Shown here: one piece after another, positions 23,871 through 37,785 of the stretch
Layout: the number at the start of each line of letters is the position of its first letter
Numbering within the stretch: position 1 is the first letter of the stretch
Origin: Tetrahymena elliotti 4EA
Lineage: Eukaryota; Ciliophora; Oligohymenophorea; Hymenostomatida; Tetrahymenidae
Reading direction: 5' to 3'
DNA length: 64,000 bases
Assembly (NCBI GenBank): GCA_000231825.2
Contig: JH720359.1
Coordinates: forward strand, 87,676-151,675
Made by a program: the position numbers and the translations under genes
Notes under the pieces: generated by a model
What the model was told of the DNA's origin: nothing
The model's database searches: none
The model's input: only the letters and a program-made list of their open reading frames with translations

Positions 23871-25838
23871 TCAGTTTTATAAATTTGCTACTTAGTCGCT
23901 TTAGCTCTTGAGTTTTCTTATTACCTTTGGTTATTTTCATAAAATACTTTTTAAATAAATTATTAATACAAATTACTTACTGGTTATTTGTATTCGTATG
24001 GAATTTTTTTTCTGAGCTCAGCTTTCTTCTTTTGGCGTTGCTACTTTATATATTAGTTGATCTTTTCATTATTTTTTTCTAAAACAACTTATTCACAAGA
24101 CTAGAGCTTAAGCCTAACTGCATCCTCTAAGGCCTAAATATTAGCTTTGTACTAACCTTCTTCATCTTATATTTTTTATTTTAAACTTTCGTAATTTGTT
24201 GGATATTTTTTTCTGTGATGTTCTCTGAATATAAGCATATCATCTTCATCAAAAACTTTATTAATTTTCAAAAAAATCAAATAAAAACTAAAACTTATAA
24301 TCAAAAATCTACTCAGATTAAAAATATTTCTGTTTATGTATAAAACAAAAGTATCTTGAATAGAATCTATTGTTTCAGTTCTAACTCCCTATTCATTAGG
24401 AACCATCATGTCATAATACCCTACAATATCACCTCCTGTAAATTCTATAGTATATATTACTTTTTTTCCTTGTATAAAGTTTTCCCAATAAACTTAGCCA
24501 TTTTCATCTTTGTTAGGCCATTTATTTTACGATTCTAGCTCAACCTGCATAGTTTTAATTAATAAACCTTGCTTTACAATATAAAAATTATCTATGGGAT
24601 CTGTTTCTTTGAAGAGACATTCTTTTGGTGCCAAGAAACGTGCTTTAATTTCATCACATAATTTCTCAACTTTGTCAGCTCTAAAGTGCCTAAAGAAAGG
24701 ATGATTTAAAATAAAATGGGAAATATTTCCTTTTTCACTAGCAATAGCTCTCTATTTATTTATTTATTTATTTTATTATTAAAGATATTTTAAAATTTAT
24801 TAATATATTTTACACTTAGACATTACTGATAATCCATTCTTGAAAGGAGCAAAAGATGGCAAGGCTTCTTAGCTCTCATATCAGCATTTCTTTTAAATTA
24901 AAAAAATAAATAAATAAACATTTTTAAACAAAAATAAAAAACCTTGGCTTATCAGTTTCTAAAGCTGTTCTACCTACAAATTCACCATCAGAAAATATTT
25001 TTTTGATAACAAATCCATTTATGATAATTTCAACTTGACCTGAAAATATAATGTACATACAATCACCTTTATCACCCTATTTGCAAACTAGTTTATTTTT
25101 AAGATTAAATTGTCTCTAAGAATGAATTTTTAATTTGTATTACTGTATTAGGTTTAGTCAACAAACTGATAAGTAAGTCTTTATGCAATAACTTCAAGCA
25201 TATGAAAAGGCATCATTTTAAATAATGATATTTTTTATAAAAATAAAGCTACAATATGTTTTTAGAATCCAGTTCTATTAAAAGTTCTTTTTAGAAAAAA
25301 GATAAATTTAAAAATATTCTAAGATTATTTAAAAAAAATACTCCATCTTGCAAATAGAAATAATTTTTTTATTCATATCATACTGCTCTGATTATTTTAA
25401 TTCTTCATATTTTCTATTTTATACAATCCACTTCGGAAAAGGAGAAGAATAAACAAAATTATTGAAAAGAGCAACTTCATTTTTTTATTCAAAAATATTT
25501 GTAACATTTTTTTTATCAGGAGATTTGCTTTTTTTAAGTGAACCTTATCTATTTAATGTGTTAAATTTTTTTTGAGTCTAGTTTTATTCCTTTGGGCTCA
25601 TATGAGATGTACCTGGACGAGTTTTATTTGTTTTAAGTGTATCGATAGTTTTATTTGTAGTATTGGTATTAATTGTATTTTTTTAATTACTTTAGGTTGC
25701 TATCTACTACATCCTAAACTATTTGTAAGGCATTAAAGTAGGACTTTGTAGTTAATTTGAATTAATTGATACAGGCTAAGAATGTAAACTAATATAATTT
25801 AAATGGCTTTTATCTCTAGTTGACTAATTAGCACTCAT
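23871..25838 (-). CDS. Tandem cyclic-nucleotide-binding-domain protein
   Basis: Starts at ATG 25838. Exon 1 (25838-25342) encodes a Q/N/S/T-rich, disordered N-terminus of about 165 residues; intron 1 is 25341-25287. The following exons encode a helix KMMPFHMLEVIAQRLTYQF and then a cyclic-nucleotide-binding beta-barrel, with the conserved CKQGDKGDCMYII and GQVEII strands and a phosphate-binding region FSDGEFVGRTALETDKPRNA that keeps the Gly-Glu and the Pro-Arg. A second, more divergent domain follows (NHPFFRHF..., ECLFKETDPIDNFYIV...GGDIVGYYDMM). The C-terminus is a basic/coiled tail ending at TGA 23871-23873. No kinase or channel domain is present, so it is neither PKG nor a CNG channel. It may be a cAMP/cGMP sensor or scaffold, plausible in a ciliate where cyclic nucleotides control ciliary beat. 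The second domain lacks a clear phosphate-binding cassette. Confidence 0.85.
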
Positions 25839-26529
25839 TATTCTCTAAATGTGTCTTTTTTAATCTGAAGAAAGGTAATATTTATCTTTCTATATCAAAT
25901 TTTCTTACTATGATTCTATGGCATTCAATTTTGAAATACTATTAACATATGCCTAATTTAATTTAAATTATAAATTTTTATTTAAAATAACAGATATTCC
26001 AATTCATTTAAATTAAAAATTGCTTCAAAAGGTAAAACTTTTTAATGGTTTAAATTAGTACTTTATTTTATTAATGTAAACATTTATTCATTTGTTGAAT
26101 TTCTTTTTTATGTTTATCTGTCTCTATTGTTTTGAATTTATAGATGTTTTACCTCTTATTTTATTATTTTTGAGGTTACTTTTTATTTAAATTATTTTTG
26201 TGATATGATTAAATATTAAAAAATAACTTGAAAAACATATTATTTTTAATAATAAAATATGTTTGAGTCCTAAAATAATATTTGTTTTTTAGTTTGTGTT
26301 TATTTTATCCTACTTAAATATTTATTTAATCTAGGGAATATTAATTTTAGAAAATATATTATACTTAAATAGTAAATATTATCTATAAAAGAAAATTATA
26401 TGTTTGAATGGTTATTATTATAACTGATTATGTTGAGGGAGAAAGTAATTAATTAAATGTAAATCAATAGCAATATTATTATTTATAATTAATTTTAATA
26501 TTATATTTTTTACATCGATTTAAGAATTC
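25839..26529. other. Spacer or unresolved 3' exons of the upstream minus gene
   Basis: On the minus strand one frame stays open from the upstream gene down to TGA 26088-26090, and another carries a coiled-coil-like stretch near 26020-26150. Neither is convincing, because only one stop codon exists and the bases are nearly all A/T. It may hold a last exon or only the promoter of the cyclic-nucleotide-binding gene. Confidence 0.4.
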
Positions 26530-27407
26530 AGTCTAATCTTTTTTTCGTTAAGCCAGTATTTGTAAAAATGATGTGTGTTAAATTAAAGTCTATATTAATC
26601 AAGTTATTTTTCATCTTTTTTAGTCCAATTTTCTAATGGGACTTATTCAGGATATAATTTATTATGAGATGTAGATGGACGAGTTCTTAGTTGCGAGTAG
26701 TAATCTTCATGATTAGCTTTCTTTATTTTCTTTTTTGTCATTGAATCATAATAAATACTATTAAACTACTATGAAAGGGTGTTAGGAGATTTGGCTCCTT
26801 CCTTTTACTTTATATTTAAGTAAAAATAATTATAAATTAAGCTTAAATTTTATGTTTTACTTGTTATATTTCTTTTTAAACATATTCATAAATGTCTTAA
26901 TTTCTATCTATAATATGGCTTAGAGCTAATTTTCTTCTATTTATTTAGCCAGGGTCAGTATCATGAAATTTAGGATCTTTCTTCTATTTATCTAACTGGG
27001 AATCTATTTTACCCTTTAAATACATTTCAAATTGAGATAAATGCTCATTATTCTTTTCTCTTTCATCTAATTTATGCTTCATTTCCTTGATTATAATAAA
27101 AATATAATTAGGATTATTTAAATACTCTTAAATAATAGCTTATTTAAAAGTTATACTATGTATTCGGTTTCAGTCTCATTGTTGTGTTCATTTTAAATTT
27201 CATTCTAAACATTACTTTTCTTTTAAAACATTTTATTGAAGTTGTTACTTTTAATATGTTATTATAAGCTCTTTGAAATCACTGATTATAATCAAATTAT
27301 ATATTATCAAGATTCGCTATGATATTATTTTTTAATTATTTCTAAATAGCCAAAGTATCAACTTTTTGTACATTAAGAGTAGAGTTACTTTTTAAAATAG
27401 AAATTAT
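26530..27407 (-). CDS. Small coiled-coil protein, ends unresolved
   Basis: Coding sequence of clear ciliate character is visible, but neither end is fixed. An exon begins at 27407 after a TTTATTTAG acceptor. A possible 35-nt intron near 27262-27296 and a phase-0 intron of about 68 nt near 27095-27162 lead to a charged helix (EMKHKLDEREKNNEHLSQFE). Then come a D/P/G-containing segment with RRKLALSHIIDRNQDIYEYV, another intron near 26815, and a Ser/Thr-rich part containing RTRPSTSHNKLYPEQVPLENW. The first in-frame TGA is at 26088, but the sequence below about 26590 loses coding character, so an intron or another terminal exon is likely. The start exon is probably within 27420-27560. The RTRPSTSH motif resembles a TRPGTSH motif in the N-terminus of the neighbouring cyclic-nucleotide-binding protein. 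No family is recognised. Confidence 0.55.
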
Positions 27408-28034
27408 CTAAATAAATAGAATATTCAAGCAAATTAATAAAATATTTTATAATTGTTAAATTTTAATTTAATTATTAATGTTTCTTTTTTATGAACATAT
27501 AAATAACAATAATAGTTTTATCTCGAACTTAATTTTAGAAAGAAATTCATTTTATTTATTCCAAACCAAAAAAATCTTTTGTTTGAATAATATTTTATTT
27601 TTTAAATTTATAATAAAAATGCTCTTGGAAGGATAAAAGTTCAGTAATAGTTTTGATTTCAAATTAATTGTTTGCGAATACAAAAATGACTGAACTATAT
27701 TCTTAGAATAATGTCTGAACATTAAAATAAATAAAATCTTGTTTTATTGGGAATAAATATTTTTTAATTGATAATCAAAATTCAAAATGGAGGATTAATT
27801 AATTATTAAGAGTATTAAAATTCAAAAAAAAATAACAAACATTATTTTGATTTTCAAAGATATTAAGAAGCAATTAATTAAAATTTATGCTTCATACATT
27901 TCAATTATTAAGAAAAAATAATGTGAGCTAGCTGATTTTTGTAATTAAAGATTTGTGATTTGTAATACTCATAATTTAAAAAAATTTTGATACTTTTTAT
28001 TAAGGGATATAATTTTTAAATTAGAATACTAAAT
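27408..28034. other. Divergent intergenic region
   Basis: Lies between the start of a minus-strand gene, whose first exon may fall within 27420-27560, and the ATG at 28035, so it should carry both promoters. No motif beyond A/T tracts is evident. Confidence 0.5.
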
Positions 28035-31000
28035 ATGGCATCCTTATTTAGGAGCGAGGAGCAAGCAATTCAAGAAATTATAAAGCTTATCCCAAACAAT
28101 AGCGAAGATATATCTATATTTGATATTTTAAAAGCTTATGATACTTATATAGGTTAGAAATTTAGTTGATTGTTCATTTATTTTTTTGTCCCTTTTAATC
28201 TTAATTTATTCAAAGCATAATTAATATTTCCAGTGAAAACAAGTTGAATTTTATTTTTATACAAAATTTATTTATTTTTATAGAGGAAAACGGTATTAGC
28301 TTTGAAGATCCTTTTGCATATGATGTTTATGAGATTATCATTCATGCATCTAGAAGAGCCTAAGATAATCAACTGAGGAGTTTACTGATGAATTACAAAG
28401 AAATATAAAAATTAAAAATGCAATAAAATAGAAAGAATTCTGGATATTCTGACATTAGCGATAATTCAGATAAGTCATATGGAAAGTAAAGGTTAGCAAA
28501 GAAAAAAAATTCAAGCAAAGTTAGCAGTAAATATTAGTCAATTTCACCTAAATAAGGAACTGATTTTCGTGCAAAGAATGATAGAAAGGAATACAATATA
28601 TAATTTAAAAATTTTGATACAAGTTCAGGTGAAGAAAATGATAACAATAATGAAAATAATGAAATAAATGATAAAGAGGAAAATTAACTTAGTTCTTAAT
28701 AGGAATAATAACATGTAAGAGGTAGACTAGGATAATATCAACAGTTCTCATCTAATTCGGGTTTAAGGATGTCAAATCCTTTTAATGATAACCTCTATAG
28801 ATATGCTACAGAATAAGCTGAAGTACCTAATCATTATAGTGTGAGAAAGTATAGCTATTCTCCTAATAATAAAATGGATCATCATAATCACCTTAATAGA
28901 TCTATTTCTCCTATTTAACATCAAAATAATAGAAGTCTTTCACCTCATTTAAATAATTCAAAATTATCTAACTACTAAGCTAGACTAAACACCAGTATTT
29001 CAAATAATAACTCGCTAAATAGCAGTGCTAATTAATAGTATTCATAAAAAGTTAGGTTTAATACATAAAATGCTGATGAATATGTCAATATATAAAGTCC
29101 TATTAATTCAATAAATAACTACAAGGTTAATAAATAGATGGAAAAAATGTAATAAAAAAGAAATCCTTAGGAATACTAGCTCTAAACACTAAATAGATCA
29201 ATAGACAACTCTGATTTAAATTCTAAAATAAACATTATTGATGGTAAAAAGTATTTATCATTGGAACCTAAAGATTATTAATAGCACCAATTTATGCCTG
29301 CAATTCATAGAAAATATTTATCAGCTGACTCAAAAAATAATCAGATTTTTAAATAAGAAAATTAAGATATTGAAAAACAACACCAAGAAATAAATGAATA
29401 TAATTTGGAAAAAAGACAGAGAAGCATCGATGAAATTGAGGAAGATATTGATGTAGTGAGAAATGAGATGGCTATGGGTTTAAGAGTAAATAAATTTAAA
29501 AAAAGGTTTGTTTAATAAAAATTTATTTAATAAAAATTAGAGAAAGTGGGTGCTACATTATCATTTTGCTAACTGGAAAGATTATATTCAAAGATGGAAA
29601 GGAGCAACTGAATATATAAACTAGGAAGAATAAGTTGAAAATTTTATCAAAATCAAAATTTAAAGAAAATTCTTCTAAAAATGGGTAAAAAAACATCAAC
29701 AAAATAAAAACTTTCTTTCTTATCAGATCATTTTAAATCAAATAGGAAGAATATGTGCAAGAAGAAAATACTTGGAAAGAAGCCAAATTGAATTTTGTGA
29801 TAAATAGAAGATAGAATATTTTAAGAAAATGCTTTAATGAATTAAGAGATAGATTAAATGACGGGAAAATTGATAAATATACTTATTATGCAGCCAAATA
29901 TAAAAAAGAGTAAGCTCTTAAAGAAAAATACTTTTAGAAGTTTATTCAATTCTCTAGAAATCATGTAGATTTTTTTATATCTCCAATTTGATTTTACATA
30001 AATATTTTTTGTTTTTATAAAGAGATCTAATAGGCTTAAATTAGAGAGAACTCAACAAACTGCCTAAAATAATTTAAAAAGATTGGTTTTTAGTCATTTG
30101 AAGCAACTAAAAATAGAAAAGAAAGAGAAACTAATAATAAAAAATGATATTAAAATGAAGCAAAGTCTTTTAGAAAAGAAAATATCTTTTGATAGATTTG
30201 TTAGCAACATAAGGTCTATCTTGTGCTTTAAAAAGAAAAAAGAAATCTTAAATAAAGCCATAGAAATATAATTGAAATAACATTCCCTTTTAGCTATGGT
30301 TGATAACTTTAGAATGATTAAATATTTCAAGATTTAAGATCAAAGAGCTAATGAATTCCACAATAAAAACTTATCATCCAAATTTTTTTATCATTTAAAA
30401 CTATTTCTTTTCAATAATAGAGAAAAAATAGATAATACAGATGTAATTTTTTTTACAAAAAACATAAAAATGTTAATATTTTTAAATGAATAAATATAGG
30501 GTTATAATTAAATTAGAATCATTAATAAACACCATAAATTATGGTAGAAGTTTGTTTAATTGAATAAGAGCAAAGAATAAAAATATAAAGATGGAAGAAT
30601 TATTTACTTTTTATACAGAATGATGATTATGATTTTAAATGAAAGTGATTATCAAATTAGCCAGCAAAGAAATATTCAATTTGAAGCATTTAAAGAATAA
30701 GTCATATATTTGTAGAAAATGAACTAAATTTAATAGAATCAGCACTAGAAAGAAAATTATTAATCTTTTGGAAAAGGAGATAGTGAGTATGAATAAGTTG
30801 AACCTACTCATCAATCAATGATGTAAAACTCAAGCAGCAACAATAATTTACTGTCTAATCATAAAAAATAGTAGCCTACCTAAAAGAGTAAAAATTATTT
30901 ATTATCTAGAAGTACTCAAGCTACGGCTATGGGAAATCATGTTAATCCTAATCAAATTTTTGATACAGTTAGATCTTTCTCTCCAGCTCCTCCAAGATAA

Positions 31001-34000
31001 ATTGATAATAAAACATCCAGAACTGAAAACCATAATTAAGATTAATAATATCTTTCTGAAAATGATTAAAGTGATAATCAACACATGTAAAGAAATTTGT
31101 CTGAATAAAACTTTGTTTACTTGACTCAGAGGTAGTCTTAAAACAACATTTTAAAAATATATGAAAATTAAGAGATTGCTAATGAATAATAAATAGATGA
31201 GGAAATTGCACTATAGATTATCGGGCATGGAATATTTTTTACTTTTCCAAGTATACTTTCTATCAATTATTATAATAAAGCACAAACTGAGAAACTATTC
31301 TAATCTCATAGAAGTTTAAATTAATTCATTCTTAGCAAATCCTTTAAGAGTTGGGTCACTTTCCTAAGGTAATTATTTACAAAATAATATCAGCCTAACT
31401 TAAATACATTTAATACATTTATGAAAAGGTCAAGAAATGATTTTAGAAAAAAAATCTTAAATTAAGTTTATTAAAAACATTTTGATTCTATGAAAACTTA
31501 TTCAACAAAATCCTAATGTTTAAGATTTTGTGTCAACAAAATGCAGACTAAGCTAAATAAAAAGATGGTTGAAGTAATTTATAATCGTTTTTATTTTCTT
31601 TAAGATCTAATAATGTTATTTTAAACTATAAAAAAGAACGTTTTTAGAGAGTTAAGCTCAAGAGCTTCAGAAAGAAAAAATTCAAGGAATGGCTATAAAA
31701 TCATCAAAGAAAAAATAGAAAAAAAGCTACTTTAAAAATATTTCAAGATTTACAGAAGAGAATACTCCTCATCTAGAGGATATTCTGAAAACTACCAATA
31801 AGCTGGTATTTATTATAAAAAGTGGTTAATAGTTTAATCTTTTTAAGCTATCTAAAATTATTCAAACAGATAAAAAATGGTAAATAATATTTATTCCCTT
31901 AATAGCTTTAACTTTATAATTAAAAATAGATAAGAAATGTTATTTCAAACAAATCCCAGACTAAAGATTAAAATTAAATCAGTCGGATATTTTATACTTG
32001 GAGAATATATTCTGATAAGAGAAGATAGAGAAACTTTATTTTTTAACAAATCAGATAGATTTATGAAAAGAAGGTTTACAAGGAATGCTTATTTGTTTTA
32101 GCAAACTATAGAGACAAGCACTCTCAATCTACAAGGTAAAATACTCATCAATATAAATAAGTTTAAGAAATAATTTTTAACTCATATTAGGAACAAGAAT
32201 ATTGTCAAATCCTATTTGTTTAACAAGTATATAGTAAAAACTTTCTAAAAAATGCTAAATTACTCTAAAAGCCATAGAATAAAAAGCATTTTAACTGAAA
32301 AGATTAGAATAGCTTATAAACAAAAGCTTATGTAGAATTATCTTCATAAACTTAAGGATTATAAGAACTACAGATAAAAGAAAGTTACCTTGCAAGCAAA
32401 AAATACTGAAAAAGTTGAAAAAATATTCTAAAAAAAGCATTTCAGAGCATGGTATAAATTAGGATGCAGAAATTAAAGTTTCCGTTACTTGGTTGACTTG
32501 GTGAAGAGATTATAGTTAAGTAGATTTTTTGTAATTATGAAATACTTACGTTAAAGAGATTTCTAAAAGCAAAAAATAATTAAAAGTGATCACTTAATCT
32601 TCTTAAAATTAACAATATTTAATGCTTTTGTCAAGTATTACAGAAAGAGAAAATACGAAAGAAAAAGTCTTGAATATATAAAATGCAGACAACAAATTAA
32701 CTATGCTAAATCATCTATGAAATAGTGGAAGAGATTGCATCAATACAATAAAAATGTTACATATTTGTGTGCAAAATCAATTATTACTATCAAAAACACA
32801 ATCCTTTTGAAGTATTTCAATCAGCTCAAATAAAAGTGGTTCTAAAAATCATAAGAAAGTAAGTTTGTTTAGGATAAACAAATAAAGTAAAAGAGAAGAA
32901 TATTGCTTGGATTGAGAAAATATACAGCTTATAAAATCAACAACTATGAGAACATGGTTGCAATCAATGATAAAAGAAAGAAAGAAATAAAATAAAACAT
33001 TATCAATATTTGGCTTAGAAAACTATTTAACAAACAGCACTAAGAAGATGTATTTAGGGCAATTCTCAAATACAGAAAGCACAAAGTAGTTTAAGCATGG
33101 GCTGATTTGTAAATAAAATCACTAAATAAACAAATACATTTTTAATCATAATTTTTTTAATTTTTAAAAAATAGATATAATGTCAAAAATAATTTGTAGA
33201 AAATAATTAAGGTTTCTGACTTTTAGGGATATAAGAGATTAGAAGAAACATAAGAAATCCATATTGTTACCACTAATAGAGGGAAAAAAAGAAATTTAAG
33301 ATAATTCTTCTTTAATATGCTAAGAATAAATCAAAAGATATTGGAATAAAGAGTATTTTAAGGCATGAAAAATTTAATTTAAAAGAGAAGAATTGAAAAT
33401 AATAAATTAGAGAAAATATAAAATAAAGTTTAAACTGATTTATAAACTAAATACATTGTAGAATGGATTAAAGCCAGCTAAAAGAAAATTAATAAATATA
33501 ACAAGGTATCTAAATTGCGTAATGTCCTTCAAAAGTATTAAAAGAGAGTTGGGTTTGAAGCTATCTAAGGCTAAGAATAAGTTTATTTGGATCTCTTATA
33601 AAAATCTAAAAGAGCTGTTGCTTAAAGACAAAAATCAATTAAATTGTAAGTACATATAAATTAATAATTAATCTTATTTTTAATTTATTTAAAAAGGAAA
33701 AGCTTTGGTAAGCTAAAAGCTTATTATCTAAAGAAATAAAAAATAGCTAGAAGAAAATTAGAATTAGAAGAGTAAATATAAAGAAATAACACTCTTAATG
33801 TCTTCAAGAAGCTAAAGTTTTATGTGTTTAAAAAGTAGGAAAACAAATAAAAGAATGTTTATATTCAAGATTATTTATACTTGAATATGCTTAAAAAAGT
33901 TTTTAATCAGATGAGAGTTTATTCAATTATAAAATAGAATTTGACTTAAAAATCTATTCAGCTCCAATCTTACTTGAATAGGAAGAAACTGAAAAGAGGC

Positions 34001-37000
34001 TTCAAATAAATCAAACAAAGCTTTTCAGAAAGTAAACATGATATGCAAAAGACTATCTCATCACTAAAAGCTTACAGAATGAATCTATAACTTAAATCGT
34101 TTGCTGTTCTTAGGAAATATATGAACATCTAAAAAATTAAAAGTGAAAAATATAGTAATGCTTATAATAAATACTATATTAACTTAGCTACTAGAGTGCT
34201 TGCAGCTTTGAAAACATATATAACCAATAAAAATATTGAAAAAGATAACAATTTATATATTTTGGATTCGTATCGCTAAAAGAAGTCAGTTGAAATAAAG
34301 AAAGGAGTTTTAATGGTTTGGCAGTACTACACTAACTAAAGTAGAAGCTAAATTTAATAATTTAGATCTTGTATTGAGGCTTCTATCCTTAAGTCCAAGT
34401 TTGTTGAATGGAAAATAAAAACTCATCTTTTGAAAGATAAGAGAATGAAATATAATATTATCATGAATTCTAATAATTTTAAGTTGAGGGCTAGATTATT
34501 CAAGATATGGAAGTAAAGAGCAAAGTTAAATTCAGTTCTCACAAATGTTTTTGTCTATCATGCTAGAATAGAAATTAAGAAAAGGCTTTTAAAATGGAAT
34601 TAATCAAAAAATTTACTCAAGAAATTAGTCAATAAATCTTAACAACAAGTAATTTCTAAACCTAGGTCTGCTGAAGAAGTTTAGAAAATGAGAGAGGTAT
34701 TTTAATTGATCAAAGAAATGGCTTAAAACTCTCAATCAATTAAGAAAGATACACAATACAGACAGAAATAAATTGATGATTAGAATGTATTTAAATAGTT
34801 TACTTTGCAATTTAAAGCTTCCCAGTTAGTAGAGAAGTTAAATCAACTTAGATACTTCTCATCTGCTCAATAATTTATTTTTAATTTGAAGTAAATGTAT
34901 ATTGAAAGAAAGTAAGAGAAAGCCCTTGCCAAAAAATCTGAGAGATTAAATTCACCTTAATTCTAAAAAAACCAAATCAAGTAAAATTATATCTTAAAAT
35001 AAAATATTAGTTAAATTAATTTAAAATAATAGAAATTCCATGATTCAACAGACTCTCAAAGAATAAAAAATTAAAGATATCTTTTACAAATTGAATAAGC
35101 TTGTGAACAGAAAATAAAAAGAGATAACAGTTAACAGCTTCCAAAAGATTAAATTATTTGCAGACTATTAACAGAATATTAATCTATAAGCTATTTAACA
35201 TCATGATAGGTATCTTCAATACAAAATGCTGAAATCATGGGTAAATTATATAGAAAACACAAAACAATTTTCTGAGGTAAATTATTTTTTGAAAATTTAT
35301 ATCAATTATTTGAAAATAATAATAATAACAGGTTTTAGGTCAAGTTTTGAGCAAAGCTTTGAAAAGAAATGAAAAACTAAAGATAAGAGATTCTTTTAGA
35401 TAAATACAAGTAAAGTATATCAAAATTTAAGCTACTTAGCAGGTTTCTAATTGTGTCGATAGAGTGGTTAAGAGATAATTTGCTTAAAAATTATTTTAAC
35501 TTTATGAATAATACAAATCAAAAACACAAGTACTCAAACATTTAATTGAAAACCATTAAATTAAAATGAATACTCAGAGAGCAATTTAGTTCTTCAATAT
35601 TTTGAAGAATTTAAAAATGCAAGCAGAACGCTCAAAGATGAAATGCAAAGAATATTTATTTATTAGAAGAATTAAATAAATGAAATCAATGTAATTTAAA
35701 ATTTATCATTTACAATTAAAATAATTTTCTTTTAGTCTTACAATATTATAGATCTACACTTAGTATAGAAGAAACAAAAATGATAGATATCAAAAGGCTA
35801 ATTTGTACAGAGAAAATAAATCGTAAAATTTTTTAATAAGAAACCATTCCAATAATTTAAATTAATAAATAAATAGTAAGCATAAATACCTTTATTTCTG
35901 GGCTAGAGCCTATTAAAATGCATAGTAGTAAGAGGAATATTAACCCGATTAATTTGATTAATAAGAGTTTTATGAACAATAATAAAAACTTGTAGAAAAT
36001 GAGCTTATGTAATAGCTTGCATTACATTCACATTAAATGAACTTTGATGGAAATATTTAATAATTGACAAAACAAGAAAAAGAAGAATAACTACTTTACC
36101 TTTAATAGCAATATGAGATTTTAAAGTAATAGTAATAGTAGATGCTTTTAAAGTAATAAAATTATCACCAATAAAATTAATAATAAAATCAAAGATACCT
36201 TAGTAATCAATCAGAATAATTCCAATCAGATGAAAATGAATACTATAATGAAGAGCCTGTAACATATAATGAATAAAATTACATAAATATCCCTCTTAAT
36301 TATAATCCTAACTAAAACTATGAATAAATCACTGAAAATTAATTATAGTACATTTCCTAAATTCAATAAAAAAATAAATATGATGAATAAGAATAAGATA
36401 TGGCAGATTTGCTTTTTGACAAGCCAAGATAATATATTCCTTAACAATAAAGATAACAAATTTAAAGCTTTGATAGCAACTAAAAGCAGTCAAATATTTT
36501 ACCACAAGACCATCTTATCATTAAAGAATAAAGTGAGGAGCATGAATCTGGAAACGATTCTTAATTATAAAAATATTTAAGAGAATCATAATCTTACAAC
36601 CAAGACATTTAAAATGATTCTTACCAAACCGATCAAAGTAAATCAAAATAATAAGTATTAAGTAAAAATCAATCATACTAAATTTAGAGCTAAAATCATT
36701 CCTATGATTAAATTCACTCTTATTAATAGTAAAATGAAGATGTCAATTAATAAGAATAAGATATTAATTAAGTAGAAAATTAAAAGTATAGTGAGGAATA
36801 ATAACATACTTTTAGCTAAGAAGAGTAGAATAATTCTACAAATCAATAGTAAAACTATGAGGAAGAATAATAGTAACAATAATAAAACTTAAGTGTTAAG
36901 GAATAAAATATTATCTAATAGCAAATGTTATTGCAATAACAGTAGCAATAGTTGGAGTAATAGCTTTAATAAAGTTAATAGCAAAATTAGGTTAATATTA

Positions 37001-37785
37001 GTTTTGAAAATATTGACTAAAATTAAGCAGGTAAACAAATATATTTAAATGTTTTATTTTTATAATGATAAATACATTTTAAAAAATAGATAAATCTTAA
37101 GTTGAGGATTACAAGGAAGATGATTTTTATAATTAAGGAGATTTCTTAGAATAGTCAGATGAAGATTCTCAATAATAAGCTAATTTCATGCTTTAGTAAT
37201 ATTTGTAGCAGAAATAAGAATAATTAATACAGATGGTCTTCAATATTTGGAGAAAATTCGCTATTGATAGGTAAGATTAAATTTACATTTTATTTTTTTT
37301 CAATTTGATCACAATTTTTTAGAAAAATTAAGAGAAATTAAGTAGATGAAGCTATTGAAACAGCATATTAAGTTTATGAAAATAACTTAACAAAGAGGGT
37401 ATTTTTAGAGTGGAAAGAAGTATGCGAAGAAAGAATTAATATGAGTAAATAGTAAATGAGATCATATTTGTATGCTTGTTTCTCAAGCTGGAAAATGTTT
37501 TCCAAGGAAAAAAAACTCTTGAAAAAGTATTTATCTGAAGCAGAAATGGATGAATAACTTGCATACACACCATAAACTACAGATAGACTAAATCTTCTTT
37601 TTAACAACAATGATCCTAGATCTTCTTAATAGAAATTTTAGAGGTCAGGTTCTTATAATAATCTAGAGGCATCAAATAAAACTTCTTCTGATTCATAAAA
37701 AAGTGCCTCACTTGGAAGCGCGCTTTTTACTGGAAAGCTTAAAATTTAAGATACATTAAGCCTAGATAAAAATGCTCCACATTGA
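28035..37785 (+). CDS. Giant Sfi1-repeat (centrin-binding) protein
   Basis: About 3,000 residues in a dozen or so exons, from ATG 28035 to TGA 37783-37785. Intron 1 is 28153-28283, and a 61-nt intron near 29680 restores frame. The N-terminus to about residue 450 is N/Q/S-rich and disordered. From 29.5 kb onward the protein is an almost continuous series of basic helices with a recurrent aromatic-x2-Trp core typical of Sfi1 centrin-binding repeats, for example FFQKW, FKSWVT, YYKKW, HFRAW, MKQWKR, FVEWK, FKIWK, LLKWN, LKSWVN, FNIWRK, FLEWKE and CFSSWK. I count at least 17 such cores. A Q/N-rich block at about 35.9-37.0 kb separates the last three repeats. Sfi1 proteins bind centrin along a long helix and organise centrosomes or basal bodies, and ciliates have families of them (Sfr proteins). 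A basal-body role is therefore likely. Confidence 0.8.

Noticed and set aside
24356..24538. 60-aa plus-strand open frame
   Set aside because: It is the antisense of the second cyclic-nucleotide-binding domain of the minus-strand gene.
33106..33180. Apparent coding stretch inside the Sfi1-repeat gene
   Set aside because: Although open, it is almost pure A/T with GTAAAT and AAAAAATAG borders in matching phase, so it is more likely a 66-nt intron.
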